Shown: in pieces, positions 7,558 through 16,405 of the stretch
Layout: each line of letters starts with the position of its first letter
How positions within the stretch are numbered: position 1 is the first letter of the stretch
Origin: Candidatus Eisenbergiella merdipullorum
GTDB taxonomy: Bacteria; Bacillota; Clostridia; Lachnospirales; Lachnospiraceae
DNA length: 55,224 nucleotides
Direction of reading: 5' to 3'
Assembly (NCBI GenBank): GCA_019118445.1
Contig: DWYY01000089.1
Location: 1 to 55,224, forward strand
Position numbers and translations under genes: made by a program
Notes under the pieces: generated by a model
What the model saw: the letters and a program-made list of their open reading frames with translations, nothing else
Database searches by the model: none
What the model was told of the DNA's origin: nothing

Positions 7558-8526
7558 ATGAATAACGCTGAAAAACGCATGAGCAGAACGGGCGTGGTGT
7601 TTGGCTGCGCTCTGATCTGCTGTTTTTTATGGGGAAGCGCAGCTCCCAGCATCAAGATCGGATATCGCCTGTTTGGGATCGAAGCCGCTGACAGCATGGC
7701 GCAGATCGTGTTTGCAGGGATGCGCTTCATGCTGGCCGGACTGATGGTTATCCTGGCCGGAAGCCTTTTAGACCGGAAGGAGAACGGCGGGAAGCTTTTA
7801 AAGCCCCGGAAATCCTCGCTGCCCATGATCTTGAAGCTGGCTATGGTGCAGACGGTAGCCCAGTATATTTTTTATTACATCGGACTGGCCCATACGACCG
7901 GGGTGAAGGCTGCCATCATCGGAGGCTCCAACGTGTTTTTCTCCATTTTCATTGCGGTCGCGATCTTCCATATGGAAAGGCTCACCCTGAGAAAGCTTCT
8001 GGGATGTGTGGTGGGCTTCGCGGGCGTGGTGGTCATCAATACCGCTGGAAACGGCATCGACATGAACGTTTCCCTTTTGGGAGAGGGCTTCATCCTGTTT
8101 TCTTCGCTGAGCTATGCGCTTTCCTCCGGGCTGATCAAGAAATATTCGGCGAAGGAGGACCCAGTGGCTTTAAGCGGCTATCAGTTCCTGTGTGGCGGGA
8201 TCGTGCTCACAGCGGTAGGGTTCATTTTCGGAGGCCGGGTGAACCTGGCAGGCGTTTCCGCGGGCGGCTGGGCGCTGCTTTTTTACATGGGCTTTATCTC
8301 GGCGGCTGCCTATACCTTGTGGGGCATTCTGCTGAAATATAATCCGGTGGGCCGGGTCGCCGTATTCGGCTTCATGAACCCTGTGTTCAGCTTTCTTCTG
8401 TCCGCCCTTCTTCTCGGAGAAGGAAGCCAGGCCTTCGGCTGGCCCGGGCTCTCCGCCCTGGCGCTGGTCTGCGCGGGTATCCTGATCGTAAACCTGGCGG
8501 AGGAGGAAAAGGATCAGAGGCAGTAG
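7558..8526 (+). CDS. EamA/DMT-superfamily transporter
   Basis: A 322-residue inner-membrane protein of the drug/metabolite transporter superfamily, built of two EamA repeats. About ten hydrophobic helices are visible. The first repeat starts with CALICCFLWGSAAPSIKIGYRL and includes TGVKAAIIGGSNVFFSIFIA; the second includes SLSYALSSGLIKKYSAKEDP and GRVAVFGFMNPVFSFLLSALLLGE, the conserved end-of-repeat pattern. Members export amino acids, purines or other metabolites; the substrate cannot be predicted. The start has AGAGGAGAAAGATC upstream. The gene converges on the reverse-strand propeller-like gene with only 23 bp between them. Confidence 0.85.
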   Translation: MNNAEKRMSRTGVVFGCALICCFLWGSAAPSIKIGYRLFGIEAADSMAQIVFAGMRFMLAGLMVILAGSLLDRKENGGKLLKPRKSSLPMILKLAMVQTVAQYIFYYIGLAHTTGVKAAIIGGSNVFFSIFIAVAIFHMERLTLRKLLGCVVGFAGVVVINTAGNGIDMNVSLLGEGFILFSSLSYALSSGLIKKYSAKEDPVALSGYQFLCGGIVLTAVGFIFGGRVNLAGVSAGGWALLFYMGFISAAAYTLWGILLKYNPVGRVAVFGFMNPVFSFLLSALLLGEGSQAFGWPGLSALALVCAGILIVNLAEEEKDQRQ

Positions 8527-8549
8527 GCGGCTGTGCTTTCTTCTTGAAT

Positions 8550-9545
8550 TTAATACAGAAGTGTTACATTGGTAATCTCATTCTTGACCACATCGAACTG
8601 CCAGATAGAGCAGCCGGGGATCCGGTGCTCCGTCAGGTAATAGTGTCCGTCAAAGCTTCCCAGATAGTAGGGCGTTCCGCCGCCCACAAAATAGGAATAA
8701 ATATCCTCATATTCTCCATCCGCGAGGGAGTGCAGGTCATGGGTCCTTAGGATAGTGGCGTGATCCTGGTTTCCGGTAACGTCTGTGGAGACGGTGATAT
8801 AGTAGTAATCCTGTATTTTTTCCAGCTGGATCATTCCCGCGATCTCGGCGGTGACCGGATATTCCTCCAGAATGGACAGATCGGAAAGCCTTGCCCGGAT
8901 GATGGAGGAATTGCCGGATACAAAATAGATTTCCTGATCCATAATGGTAAAGGAGCGCACATAAATGCCATTTAGTTTCGGAATGCTGCGGATGTCCTCC
9001 AGCACCATCTGCGACGAATCCGAAAGCCGCAGAAAAACGTACAGCTCTCCGGTCATGGAGCTGTAGGCATAGAAACGTTTTGTCTCTTCGTCATAAACAA
9101 CATAATGGGGACGGGTCCCGATCTCGGTAAATTCCTGGGTGAGAAGGAAGATGCCGTCCTTTTTTTCAAAGACCAGGATCCGGTTGTTTTCCGTATCGTC
9201 TGCCAGATAGACCGTGCCGTCCCCTGCGATGGTATGTCCCCTGCTGATCTGATCCGTCACCACCCGCCACTCTTCGATGGGACGCTTCAGGCTGTCACCA
9301 AAGAGGATCTGATCGTGATAGGTATCCACGATAAAATAATCCTCCCTGATCTTGGTGATGCAGGAAGGAACGCTGAGGGAGGGGTATGGGTTGATATCCG
9401 ATCCCGGCTGCATCCGAGAGCCGGATACAGGATCAGAGGCCCGGATGTATCGGGGATTTCGGGAAGAGAAAAACCAGATTCCGGCGGCAGCAAGCAGTGC
9501 CAGGATACAGAACAGAGAAAAAAGAGATCGCTTTTTTGACTTCAT
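8550..9545 (-). CDS. Membrane-anchored protein with beta-propeller-like repeats
   Basis: A 331-residue protein of unknown function. A basic N-terminus and one membrane helix (about residues 6-27, SLFSLFCILALLAAAGIWFF) indicate an extracellular protein held by a signal anchor. The body shows repeated four-strand patterns of NHL or beta-propeller type, such as ITKIREDYFIVDTYHDQILF, GDGTVYLADDTENNRILVFE and DEETKRFYAYSSMTGELYVF. No catalytic motif is seen. It lies 35 bp downstream of an AraC-family gene on the same strand and may share its transcript. A ligand- or glycan-binding role is possible but not shown. Confidence 0.55.
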   Translation of the reverse strand: MKSKKRSLFSLFCILALLAAAGIWFFSSRNPRYIRASDPVSGSRMQPGSDINPYPSLSVPSCITKIREDYFIVDTYHDQILFGDSLKRPIEEWRVVTDQISRGHTIAGDGTVYLADDTENNRILVFEKKDGIFLLTQEFTEIGTRPHYVVYDEETKRFYAYSSMTGELYVFLRLSDSSQMVLEDIRSIPKLNGIYVRSFTIMDQEIYFVSGNSSIIRARLSDLSILEEYPVTAEIAGMIQLEKIQDYYYITVSTDVTGNQDHATILRTHDLHSLADGEYEDIYSYFVGGGTPYYLGSFDGHYYLTEHRIPGCSIWQFDVVKNEITNVTLLY

Positions 9546-9580
9546 GGATTTCAGGTTGCCTTTCCGGGACTGCGGGTTCC

Positions 9581-10429
9581 CTACTGTTTCATTTTGCGAT
9601 AAGCGAGAGGGGTATAGCCTCTCCTCTGTTTAAAGGTTTTGATGAAGTATGCGGTTGATGCAAAACCGGTCTCATAGGCAATTTCAGCAATGCTTTTATC
9701 CGTTTCTGTCAGCATTTCCTCCGCGCGGCATATTCTCACAAGACTTGTATATTGTATAAAGGAACATTTCAAAGCCTTTTTAAAAATCCTGCAGAAATGG
9801 GACTTATCCACATTGAGCAGACGGCTTGCTTCGGACAGAGAAAGCTTGCTGTCGCAATGTTCGTTTACATATTGGAATACGGGGATAAATTTATGGATTT
9901 CCTCCCTGTCCAGAAAATCCTCCGGCCATGGAATGACATTGTTCCTGTATAGCAGTGTAAGGATCGTATTCACATAGCTTTTGATCATTAGGTCATACGC
10001 TTTTTCCCTGTGGATAAATTCCGATTCTATTCCTTCCACGCATTCCGTTATCTGCTTATTCAGAACGGTCCCGTTCCTTAAAACAGCCGCATCTGCCGTT
10101 TTGCTTCCGGTAAGCTGCAGAACGCCGCTGAGGATGCCGACATCCTTTGCTCTGTCCGGCACGCCAAACTGCAATAATAACCCGCCGGATCCCACCGGTG
10201 ACTTTGTCTGGTGCGGCACCCGTTCATTCACGAAGATAATATCGCCCTTTTCCAGGCGGTATTCCTCATTGTTCACATAAAATATCCTGGTCCCTTCAAA
10301 GACATAAACAAGTTCATATTCATCATGCAGGTGCCAGTCACATATACTTTCCGTTTCCGCCAGCCTTCTGTCTGGACTGAAATGGATGGAAGAACCGGCC
10401 ACTGTAGGAGTCACTAATTCTGTACGCAT
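9581..10429 (-). CDS. AraC-family regulator with cupin sensor domain
   Basis: A 282-residue transcription factor. The N-terminal cupin-like ligand-binding domain (about residues 10-150) includes CDWHLHDEYELVYVFEGTRIFYVNNEEYRLEKGDI. The C-terminal pair of helix-turn-helix motifs starts near residue 180: LSLSEASRLLNVDKSHFCRIFKKALKCSF and then KSIAEIAYETGFASTAYFIKTFKQRRGYTPLAYR, the AraC signature. It is divergent from the sugar-isomerase/dehydrogenase operon at 10613-15421, so that operon is its most likely target. AGGAAAG precedes the ATG. Family assignment is firm; effector and target are inference. Confidence 0.88.
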   Translation of the reverse strand: MRTELVTPTVAGSSIHFSPDRRLAETESICDWHLHDEYELVYVFEGTRIFYVNNEEYRLEKGDIIFVNERVPHQTKSPVGSGGLLLQFGVPDRAKDVGILSGVLQLTGSKTADAAVLRNGTVLNKQITECVEGIESEFIHREKAYDLMIKSYVNTILTLLYRNNVIPWPEDFLDREEIHKFIPVFQYVNEHCDSKLSLSEASRLLNVDKSHFCRIFKKALKCSFIQYTSLVRICRAEEMLTETDKSIAEIAYETGFASTAYFIKTFKQRRGYTPLAYRKMKQ

Positions 10430-10475
10430 CTTTCCTGCAATATCAATATTGTTATATTTTTTGCCAAAATCGTTA

Positions 10476-10504
10476 TTTACATCAGAAATGCTTTTTTGTA
10501 TAAC
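10476..10504 (+). promoter_or_regulatory. Promoter of the keto-glycoside-like operon
   Basis: TTTACA (10476-10481), a 17-nt spacer, TATAAC (10499-10504). It lies between the divergent AraC gene and the operon, giving a leader of about 100 nt before the ATG at 10613. Confidence 0.55.
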
Positions 10505-10612
10505 ATAGATATCAAGGCATTCTGGATTCTTTTTCTATTTTATCAATATCGCATGAAAAATACAACCTGGATGCCCAAAAAATATAGCAAAAAAAGAAAG
10601 GTAGAAAAGAAC

Positions 10613-11437
10613 ATGTGGGAAGAGAAGATCGGACTGCAGCTGTATTCTGTCAGAGACGATATGCAGAGTGACTTTGCTGGCACGCTGAAAAAGGTGAAAG
10701 AGATGGGATACACTGCGGTGGAGTTCGCAGGACTGTACGGGCATAGCCCGCAGGAGGTAAAGGAAATGTGTGCGGAGGCTGGACTGATCCCGCTTTCGGC
10801 GCACGTTCCGTTTGTAGAAATGATGGCGGATCCGGAGGGCGTAGTGAAATGCTATAAGCAGATCGGCTGCCAATACATCGTGATCCCTTATCTGACAGAG
10901 GAATACAGGCCCGGCGCAGAAAAGTTTGACGAAGTGATCCGCGGCGCAAGGGTGATCGGGGAAGCTGCAGCCAAAGAGGGAATGGTCCTGCAGTATCACA
11001 ATCATGATTTTGAGTTCACCAAGATCAATGGGGAATACGCTCTGGATGTGCTGTACAAAGAAGTGGATCCCAAGTTTTTGCAGACGCAGATCGATACCTG
11101 CTGGGTAAACGTGGCAGGAGAGGATCCTGCAGCTTACGTGAGAAAATATGCGGGAAGGATCCCCACCGTTCATTTAAAGGATTTTGCCGGAGCGAAGTCG
11201 GAGAATATGTATGCTCTGATCGGTATTGATGAGGATAAAAAGAAAGATACTGGCGCGTTTGAATTCCGTCCTCTGGGCAAGGGACTGCAGAATATCCCGG
11301 AAATCGTGGCTGCTTCTATTGAAAGCGGCGCCAAGTGGTTCATCGTGGAGCAGGATCAGCCCAGCATGGGATTGAGCCCGTTGGAATGTGCGCGTGTCAG
11401 CGTAGATTATTTAAAGAAGGTATTAGCTGATTTTTGA
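10613..11437 (+). CDS. Sugar phosphate isomerase/epimerase-like TIM-barrel protein
   Basis: A 274-residue protein of the xylose-isomerase-like TIM-barrel (AP endonuclease 2) family. It opens with IGLQLYSVRDD, typical of these proteins. Metal-ligand positions are visible: HNHDFEF (His-Glu), QIDTCWVNVAG (Asp), TVHLKDF (His) and a late Glu in FIVEQDQP. The start at 10613 is chosen over two upstream in-frame ATGs because GAAAGG lies 11 nt before it and the family begins here. Relatives isomerise, epimerise or dehydrate sugars and inositols, and some process 3-keto glycosides made by Gfo/Idh/MocA partners, two of which lie downstream. The exact reaction is unknown. Confidence 0.8.
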   Translation: MWEEKIGLQLYSVRDDMQSDFAGTLKKVKEMGYTAVEFAGLYGHSPQEVKEMCAEAGLIPLSAHVPFVEMMADPEGVVKCYKQIGCQYIVIPYLTEEYRPGAEKFDEVIRGARVIGEAAAKEGMVLQYHNHDFEFTKINGEYALDVLYKEVDPKFLQTQIDTCWVNVAGEDPAAYVRKYAGRIPTVHLKDFAGAKSENMYALIGIDEDKKKDTGAFEFRPLGKGLQNIPEIVAASIESGAKWFIVEQDQPSMGLSPLECARVSVDYLKKVLADF

Positions 11438-11481
11438 TCATAGGAAAAGGGCCTATGGGCTGGAAAGGAAGGGAAAAGATC

Positions 11482-12636
11482 ATGGCAGATAATATTCTGG
11501 ATCGTTTTAAAGAGGTAAAAGAGGAAAAGGTCGTGGATGCCTCCAAAAAGGTGCGTGTGGGGATCATCGGAACCGGATGGATCGCTGAGGCGCATGTGGA
11601 GAGTTACTTAAAGCAGCCTGATGTGGAGATCGTGGCTGCCGCTGATCTGGTGGAAGGGAAAGCGGAAGCCTTCTTCGATAAATTTGGCATGAAGGTGAAG
11701 TGCTACAGAAGCCATGCGGAAATGCTGGATGATGAATCCTTAAAGCTGGACGCCGTCAGTGTATGTACATATAACAGGACCCATGCGGAATGCGCGATCT
11801 ATGCGCTGAAGAAGGGCGTCAATGTACTTCTGGAAAAGCCTATGTGCGTTACTCTGGATGAGGCGGTCGCGATCCGGAAAGCGGAAAAGGAAAGCGGAAA
11901 GGTTATTTCCATCGGTTTCCAGCCCAGAATGGACGAAAATATGAAAATGATCAAGAAGATCGTAGAGTCTGGAAAGCTTGGAAAGGTATACTACATTCAG
12001 ACGGGCGGCGGAAGAAGACGCGGAATCCCCACCCCTTACGGAACGAGCTTTATTGAAGATAAAACCGCCGGTATCGGCGCTGTGGGCGATATCGGAAGCT
12101 ATTCCCTGGACATGGTGCTGAATGCGGTCGGCTATCCTAAGCCGCTGACGGTATCCGGTTATAAATCCAATTTCTTCGGCACCCGTCCTGATTATTATCC
12201 GGAGCACCCTGAATATGCGAAAAAATTTGAGGTAGATGATTTTGCGGCGGCGTTTGTCCGTCTGGAAGGAGGCATTGTGCTTGATTTCCGTATCGCATGG
12301 GCGATGAATCTGGATACCTCCGGCGATACGATCATTATGGGAACGGAAGGAAGCCTGCGCATTCCTTCTACAGAGTGCTGGAACGGAAGCGTTGGCGGCG
12401 AGATGACCTTATATCAGGATGTCTGCGGTCAGCAGACCGAGACGAAGATCCCGATCATCAAAGGGGATGGCAGCCTTTTTGACAAGAAGATCCGTTCCTT
12501 CCTGGATGCCGTGAAAAATGGCACAGGGGCTCCGGTGCCCACCTCCCAGATCATTTACAACCAGGCGATCATCGATGGTATTGTCAAATCTGCCGAAGCA
12601 GGACACGAGATTGAGATCACAATTCCTGAATGCTGA
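11482..12636 (+). CDS. Gfo/Idh/MocA-family oxidoreductase (first)
   Basis: A 384-residue NAD(P)-dependent sugar or cyclitol dehydrogenase. The Rossmann motif GIIGTGWIAEAH lies near residue 29, and the family's catalytic EKP motif reads LLEKPMCVTLDEA. The C-terminal domain includes GAVGDIGSYSLDMVLNAVG, the conserved Asp-x-Gly-x-His-like region with Tyr-Ser in place of the usual His. Compared with the second dehydrogenase it carries an extra ~25-residue N-terminal helix. The start at 11482 has GGAAGGGAAAAG upstream; an in-frame ATG at 11434 overlaps the previous stop. In pathways of this type such enzymes oxidise C3 of a glycoside. Substrate unknown. Confidence 0.85.
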   Translation: MADNILDRFKEVKEEKVVDASKKVRVGIIGTGWIAEAHVESYLKQPDVEIVAAADLVEGKAEAFFDKFGMKVKCYRSHAEMLDDESLKLDAVSVCTYNRTHAECAIYALKKGVNVLLEKPMCVTLDEAVAIRKAEKESGKVISIGFQPRMDENMKMIKKIVESGKLGKVYYIQTGGGRRRGIPTPYGTSFIEDKTAGIGAVGDIGSYSLDMVLNAVGYPKPLTVSGYKSNFFGTRPDYYPEHPEYAKKFEVDDFAAAFVRLEGGIVLDFRIAWAMNLDTSGDTIIMGTEGSLRIPSTECWNGSVGGEMTLYQDVCGQQTETKIPIIKGDGSLFDKKIRSFLDAVKNGTGAPVPTSQIIYNQAIIDGIVKSAEAGHEIEITIPEC

Positions 12637-12664
12637 GCGATAAGGGTGAAGGAGGGCTGCTATC

Positions 12665-13732
12665 ATGAAGCAGGAAAAACCAATGAGAATTGCTGTGATA
12701 GGATATGGCGGCATGGGTGGCTGGCATTGTAATCTGATCCAGAGAATAGAAGAACTGGAGCTGGCAGGCATCTATGATATCTTGGAGGAAAGAAGGGAAG
12801 CCGCAAGGCAGAACGGGATTTTTGCCTATGAATCTCTGGAAGAGCTTCTTTCTGATAAAAGCGTACAGCTGGTTACGGTGGCTATTCCTAATCAGCTGCA
12901 CAAACCGATCTGTATTCAGGCGATGCAGGCGGGCAAAAATGTGGTGTGTGAGAAGCCGGTGGCGTTAAACCATGAAGAGCTGCAGGAGATGATCGATGCG
13001 TCGAAGGAAAACGGAGTCGTTTTCACCGTGCATCAGAACCGGCGCTGGGATGAGGATTTCCGGGCGATCAAGAAGGTCTATGATGAGAATATGCTTGGCA
13101 GGGTATTTAGGATCGAATCCCGTGTGCACGGTTCCCGGGGCATACCTGGTGACTGGAGAAATAAGAAGGAATGCGGCGGCGGCATGATCCTCGACTGGGG
13201 CGTGCATCTTTTTGACCAGATCATGCAGATGATCCCTCGAAAGCTGATCTCCATTTACGCGGAGCTTTCCTATGTAACCAATGAAGCTTGTGAAGATGGC
13301 TTTACCGTGACCATGAAATTTGAGGGCGATCTCACGGTGGTGGTAGAGGTGGGTACCAGCAACTTCATCAGCCTGCCCAGATGGTATATGCTGGGAGAAA
13401 ATGGTTCTGCCATGATCAGCGACTGGTCAGACCGTGGAAAGATCGTCATGGTATCTGACTGGCAGAAGCGGGACGCGGTGCCTGTGGTCACAGCCGCAGG
13501 TCTGACCAAGACGATGGCCCCCAGAACAGAGGAAACCATCAAAACTTATCCGATGCCGGAGGTCAAAAGCGACATTCGGGATTTCTATCGGAATGTGGTA
13601 AATACGATCAACGGCGAATCGGAACTGCTTGTCAAACATGAAGAAGTGATGCGTGTCATGAAGTTTATGGAAGCTGTTTTCGAGTCCGGCGAGGAAAATA
13701 CGGTTATCAAGAATATGGAAGAGAGGATATAG
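12665..13732 (+). CDS. Gfo/Idh/MocA-family oxidoreductase (second)
   Basis: A 355-residue NAD(P)-dependent oxidoreductase. The N-terminal Rossmann motif VIGYGGMGGWHCNLIQ lies at about residues 10-25, the EKP catalytic motif is VVCEKPVALNHEEL, and the C-terminal catalytic region reads GGMILDWGVHLFDQIMQM with the conserved Asp-Gly-His set intact. GAAGGAGGG precedes the start by a few nt. It is clearly a different family member from the upstream gene, so the operon may carry out two separate redox steps or oxidation followed by re-reduction. It ends 3 bp before the ThuA-like gene. Confidence 0.87.
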   Translation: MKQEKPMRIAVIGYGGMGGWHCNLIQRIEELELAGIYDILEERREAARQNGIFAYESLEELLSDKSVQLVTVAIPNQLHKPICIQAMQAGKNVVCEKPVALNHEELQEMIDASKENGVVFTVHQNRRWDEDFRAIKKVYDENMLGRVFRIESRVHGSRGIPGDWRNKKECGGGMILDWGVHLFDQIMQMIPRKLISIYAELSYVTNEACEDGFTVTMKFEGDLTVVVEVGTSNFISLPRWYMLGENGSAMISDWSDRGKIVMVSDWQKRDAVPVVTAAGLTKTMAPRTEETIKTYPMPEVKSDIRDFYRNVVNTINGESELLVKHEEVMRVMKFMEAVFESGEENTVIKNMEERI

Positions 13733-13735
13733 GCA

Positions 13736-14443
13736 ATGAAGGTTACTGTATGGAATGAAAACCTCCATGAAAAAACATCTCCGGCGGTTACGGAAATTTA
13801 TCCGGGAGGGCTGCATGAATATATTGCAGGTTTTTTAAGAAGCGATGAGGTGGAAGTACGGACGGCCACTCTGGACGAAGAGGAGTGCGGACTGACGGAG
13901 GAAGTGCTGGCGGATACCGATGTGCTGATCTGGTGGGGGCATATGGGACATGACCGTGTGCCGGATGAGATCGTGGACAGAGTGCAGAGATACATTCTGT
14001 CCGGCATGGGGCTGATCGTGCTGCACTCCGGTCACCATTCCAAAATTTTTAGACGGATGATGGGAACCACCTGTAATCTGAAATGGCGCGATAATGCGAG
14101 GGAACGGATCTGGACGGTGAAGCCGAACCATCCGATCGCCAAAGGAATACCGGAAACCTTCGTTCTGGACTGTGAAGAGATGTATGGCGAACCCTTTGAT
14201 ATCGCAGACCCGCAGGAAACGGTCTTTATGGGATGGTTTAATGGGGGAGAAGTATTTCGGAGCGGATGCACCTGGGTGCGCGGAAACGGAAAAATCTTCT
14301 ATTTCCAGCCGGGGCATGAGACGAATAAGGGTTTCCAAAATGAATATGTGCAGCAGATCATCCGGAATGCCGTGGAGTGGGCCTGTCCGGTCCGGAAGAA
14401 TATCGAACTGATCTGCCCGCATTTTGAGGCGCTTGAAAAATAA
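13736..14443 (+). CDS. ThuA-like protein
   Basis: A 235-residue protein of the ThuA (trehalose utilisation) family, which has a glutamine-amidotransferase-like fold. Family segments: [43 protein letters not shown], the [28 protein letters not shown] block and [11 protein letters not shown] near the end. In rhizobia ThuA acts with the dehydrogenase ThuB in a 3-keto-disaccharide route, so its place directly after two Gfo/Idh/MocA genes fits a keto-sugar pathway. Its chemistry is not well defined even in known systems. Tight spacing on both sides (3 bp and 12 bp) indicates one operon. Confidence 0.85.
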   Translation: MKVTVWNENLHEKTSPAVTEIYPGGLHEYIAGFLRSDEVEVRTATLDEEECGLTEEVLADTDVLIWWGHMGHDRVPDEIVDRVQRYILSGMGLIVLHSGHHSKIFRRMMGTTCNLKWRDNARERIWTVKPNHPIAKGIPETFVLDCEEMYGEPFDIADPQETVFMGWFNGGEVFRSGCTWVRGNGKIFYFQPGHETNKGFQNEYVQQIIRNAVEWACPVRKNIELICPHFEALEK

Positions 14444-14455
14444 GGAGGAGGAAAA

Positions 14456-15421
14456 ATGGAACTTTCAGTTATGTCCCCTGTATTGAATCAAATGGGGTTG
14501 GAAGACGCTTTGAAATATCTGCACAGTCTCGGTGTGGACAGCCTGGAAATCGGCGCAGGCGGGCATCCGGGGAAGGCACATCTGAATCCTAAGGATTATC
14601 TGGGAAACCCGGCGAAAGCAGAAGAGACAAAGGCGCTTTTGAAAAAGTATCAGATGAAGCTGTCTGCCGTTGCCTGTCATGGGAACCCGGTACATCCGAA
14701 CAAAGAAATCGCAAAACGTGCCCATGAAGAATTCGTAGATGCCATGAAGGTGGCTGTAATGCTGGACGTGGATACGATCATCGGATTTTCCGGCTGCCCC
14801 GGTGACTGTGAAGCTTCCAAAAATCCCAACTGGGTGACCTGCGCATGGCCGCCGGAATATCTGGAGACTCTGGACTGGCAGTGGAACGAGGTGCTCATTC
14901 CCTATTGGAAGAAGACGGCAAAGCTGGCGGAAGAAATCGGGATCAAAAAGATAGCTTTTGAAATGCATCCGGGCTTCTGTGTCTATAATCCTGCCACATT
15001 GCTTCGTTTACGTGATGCGGTAGGCGATATCATCGGCGCGAATGTGGATCCCAGCCATCTGTTCTGGCAGGGCATTGACCCTTGCGAAGCGATCAAAGTG
15101 TTGAAGGGAGCGATCTATCATTTCCATGCGAAGGATACCCGGATCGACGCCGCCAACACCGCGAAAAACGGAGTGCTGGACACGAAGGATTATGGAGATA
15201 TCCTGAATCGTTCCTGGATATTCAGGACGGTCGGGTACGGGCATTCTCAGGAGGTCTGGAATAATATCATCAGCACCTTAAAGGCTGTTGGATATGACGG
15301 CGCGATCAGCATCGAGCACGAGGACGCCTTGATGTCTCCCAAGGAGGGCCTGGAAAAGGCGATCAAGCTTCTTAAAAACGCGATCATCTACGAAACGGCC
15401 GGCGAGATGTGGTGGGCCTGA
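14456..15421 (+). CDS. Sugar phosphate isomerase/epimerase-like TIM-barrel protein
   Basis: A 321-residue xylose-isomerase-like TIM-barrel protein, distinct from and longer than the first one in the operon. The four metal ligands are clear: Glu in IAFEMHPG, Asp in GANVDPSHLFW, His in IYHFHAKDTR and Glu in AISIEHEDA. AAGGAGGAGG precedes the start by a few nt. It is the last gene before a strong terminator. In C- and O-glycoside cleavage systems, metal-dependent proteins of this fold perform the elimination or hydration step on a 3-keto glycoside. That assignment here is inference from the neighbours. Confidence 0.85.
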   Translation: MELSVMSPVLNQMGLEDALKYLHSLGVDSLEIGAGGHPGKAHLNPKDYLGNPAKAEETKALLKKYQMKLSAVACHGNPVHPNKEIAKRAHEEFVDAMKVAVMLDVDTIIGFSGCPGDCEASKNPNWVTCAWPPEYLETLDWQWNEVLIPYWKKTAKLAEEIGIKKIAFEMHPGFCVYNPATLLRLRDAVGDIIGANVDPSHLFWQGIDPCEAIKVLKGAIYHFHAKDTRIDAANTAKNGVLDTKDYGDILNRSWIFRTVGYGHSQEVWNNIISTLKAVGYDGAISIEHEDALMSPKEGLEKAIKLLKNAIIYETAGEMWWA

Positions 15422-15441
15422 AAAAGACACAAGCTGTAGAA

Positions 15442-15478
15442 AAACTCCTGCCTGAAGCGGATCAGGCGGGAGTTTTTT
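15442..15478 (+). terminator. Strong Rho-independent terminator
   Basis: AAACTCCTGCCTGA (15442-15455) pairs with TCAGGCGGGAGTTT (15462-15475), with one G-U pair, around a 6-nt loop and ends in six T. It closes the keto-glycoside-like operon. Confidence 0.9.
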
Positions 15479-15487
15479 GTGCTATAC

Positions 15488-15609
15488 GCCCGGCAAGCGG
15501 CTGCCGCGTGCGCACGAGCAGCCATTTGCCGGGCAACGGAGCGAACAGCTTGCTGTGAGCTGTCCGGATATCGCGGAGATCGGATAGGGGAAGGAGCTTC
15601 CCCTATCCG
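15488..15609. repeat. Structured intergenic element, REP-like
   Basis: Three nested or adjacent inverted repeats lie between two operons. GCCCGGCAA/TTGCCGGGC (15488-15496 with 15526-15534) encloses GGCTGC/GCAGCC and a CGTG-CG-CACG tip. A short ACAGC/GCTGT hairpin follows (15545-15556). Last is a perfect 13-bp stem, CGGATAGGGGAAG with CTTCCCCTATCCG (15581-15609). No T-run follows. It resembles dispersed palindromic intergenic elements; copy number elsewhere cannot be judged from this window. Confidence 0.5.
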
Positions 15610-15618
15610 CTTCCCTTC

Positions 15619-15647
15619 TTGGAGCATAAGCGGATTCATGTTATAAT
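15619..15647 (+). promoter_or_regulatory. Sigma-A-type promoter for the kinase-like gene
   Basis: TTGGAG (15619-15624), a 17-nt spacer, TATAAT (15642-15647). Transcription would start near 15654, so the ATG at 15657 would be almost leaderless and the start at 15690 is preferred. Confidence 0.75.
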
Positions 15648-15689
15648 AAAAACAGAATGGAGTGGACGGAAAGAAAAGGAGGGTATGAC

Positions 15690-16331
15690 ATGAAGAAAGT
15701 GACGATCACCATCGGAAGGGAATATGGAAGCGGCGGACACGAGGTGGGGGAGAAGCTGGCTGAGCGGCTGGGCTACACCTTTCTCGACCGGAATATCCTG
15801 AACGAAATCTCAAAGAAAAGCGGGATCAGCGTGGAGGAATTGATGAACCGGGATGAAGTCAAGGCTTCGCCTTTCCGGGAAACGCTCATTCCCTATGATT
15901 TTGAATCGGAAAATCTGAACGAAAAGCTGTTCGACATGCAGGCGGATTTCATCCTGCACAAGTCAAGAGAGGAGTCCTGCGTGATAGTGGGGCGCTGTGC
16001 GGATGTGATCCTTGCCTATCAGGATGACGTGATCAATATTTTCATCTATGCGAATATGGAAGACAAGATCCGCCGCATCAAGCGGCTGTATCATCTGGGA
16101 GACAGGCAGAAAGCGGCGAAGATGATCCGGAAAACGGAAAAGATCCGCAGGAACTACTACCAGTATTATACGGATGAGGTCTGGGGAGACAAGAAAAATA
16201 AGGCGCTGATGATCAATACCTCCCAGACGGGCGTGGACGGGGCGGTGGAATTGATCATCGCCTATCTGCGGCTGAAGGGATACCTGGAGGAAGAAACGGA
16301 GACGACAGAAAAAGCGCAGGAGGAAGGTTGA
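15690..16331 (+). CDS. Cytidylate kinase-like protein
   Basis: A 213-residue P-loop kinase of the cytidylate-kinase-like family. The nucleotide-binding loop reads ITIGREYGSGGHEVGEKLAERLGY, the family form in which GSGG replaces a standard GxGK[ST] Walker A. Then come the FLDRNIL strand and CVIVGRCADVIL, with NIFIYANMEDKIRRI in the second half. A Lys/Arg-rich lid (KMIRKTEKIRRNYYQYYTDEVWG) follows. AAAGGAGGG lies just before the ATG. True CMP kinase activity is not certain; many clostridial paralogues are uncharacterised. The C-terminal EETETTEKAQEEG tail is acidic and probably disordered. Confidence 0.82.
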   Translation: MKKVTITIGREYGSGGHEVGEKLAERLGYTFLDRNILNEISKKSGISVEELMNRDEVKASPFRETLIPYDFESENLNEKLFDMQADFILHKSREESCVIVGRCADVILAYQDDVINIFIYANMEDKIRRIKRLYHLGDRQKAAKMIRKTEKIRRNYYQYYTDEVWGDKKNKALMINTSQTGVDGAVELIIAYLRLKGYLEEETETTEKAQEEG

Positions 16332-16405
16332 AAAGGCCGGAATGGGACATTCCCAAAACCGCATAGACTGGAGGGAAAAGGCAGAGGGAAAAGCGAAAAC
16401 GGTCT

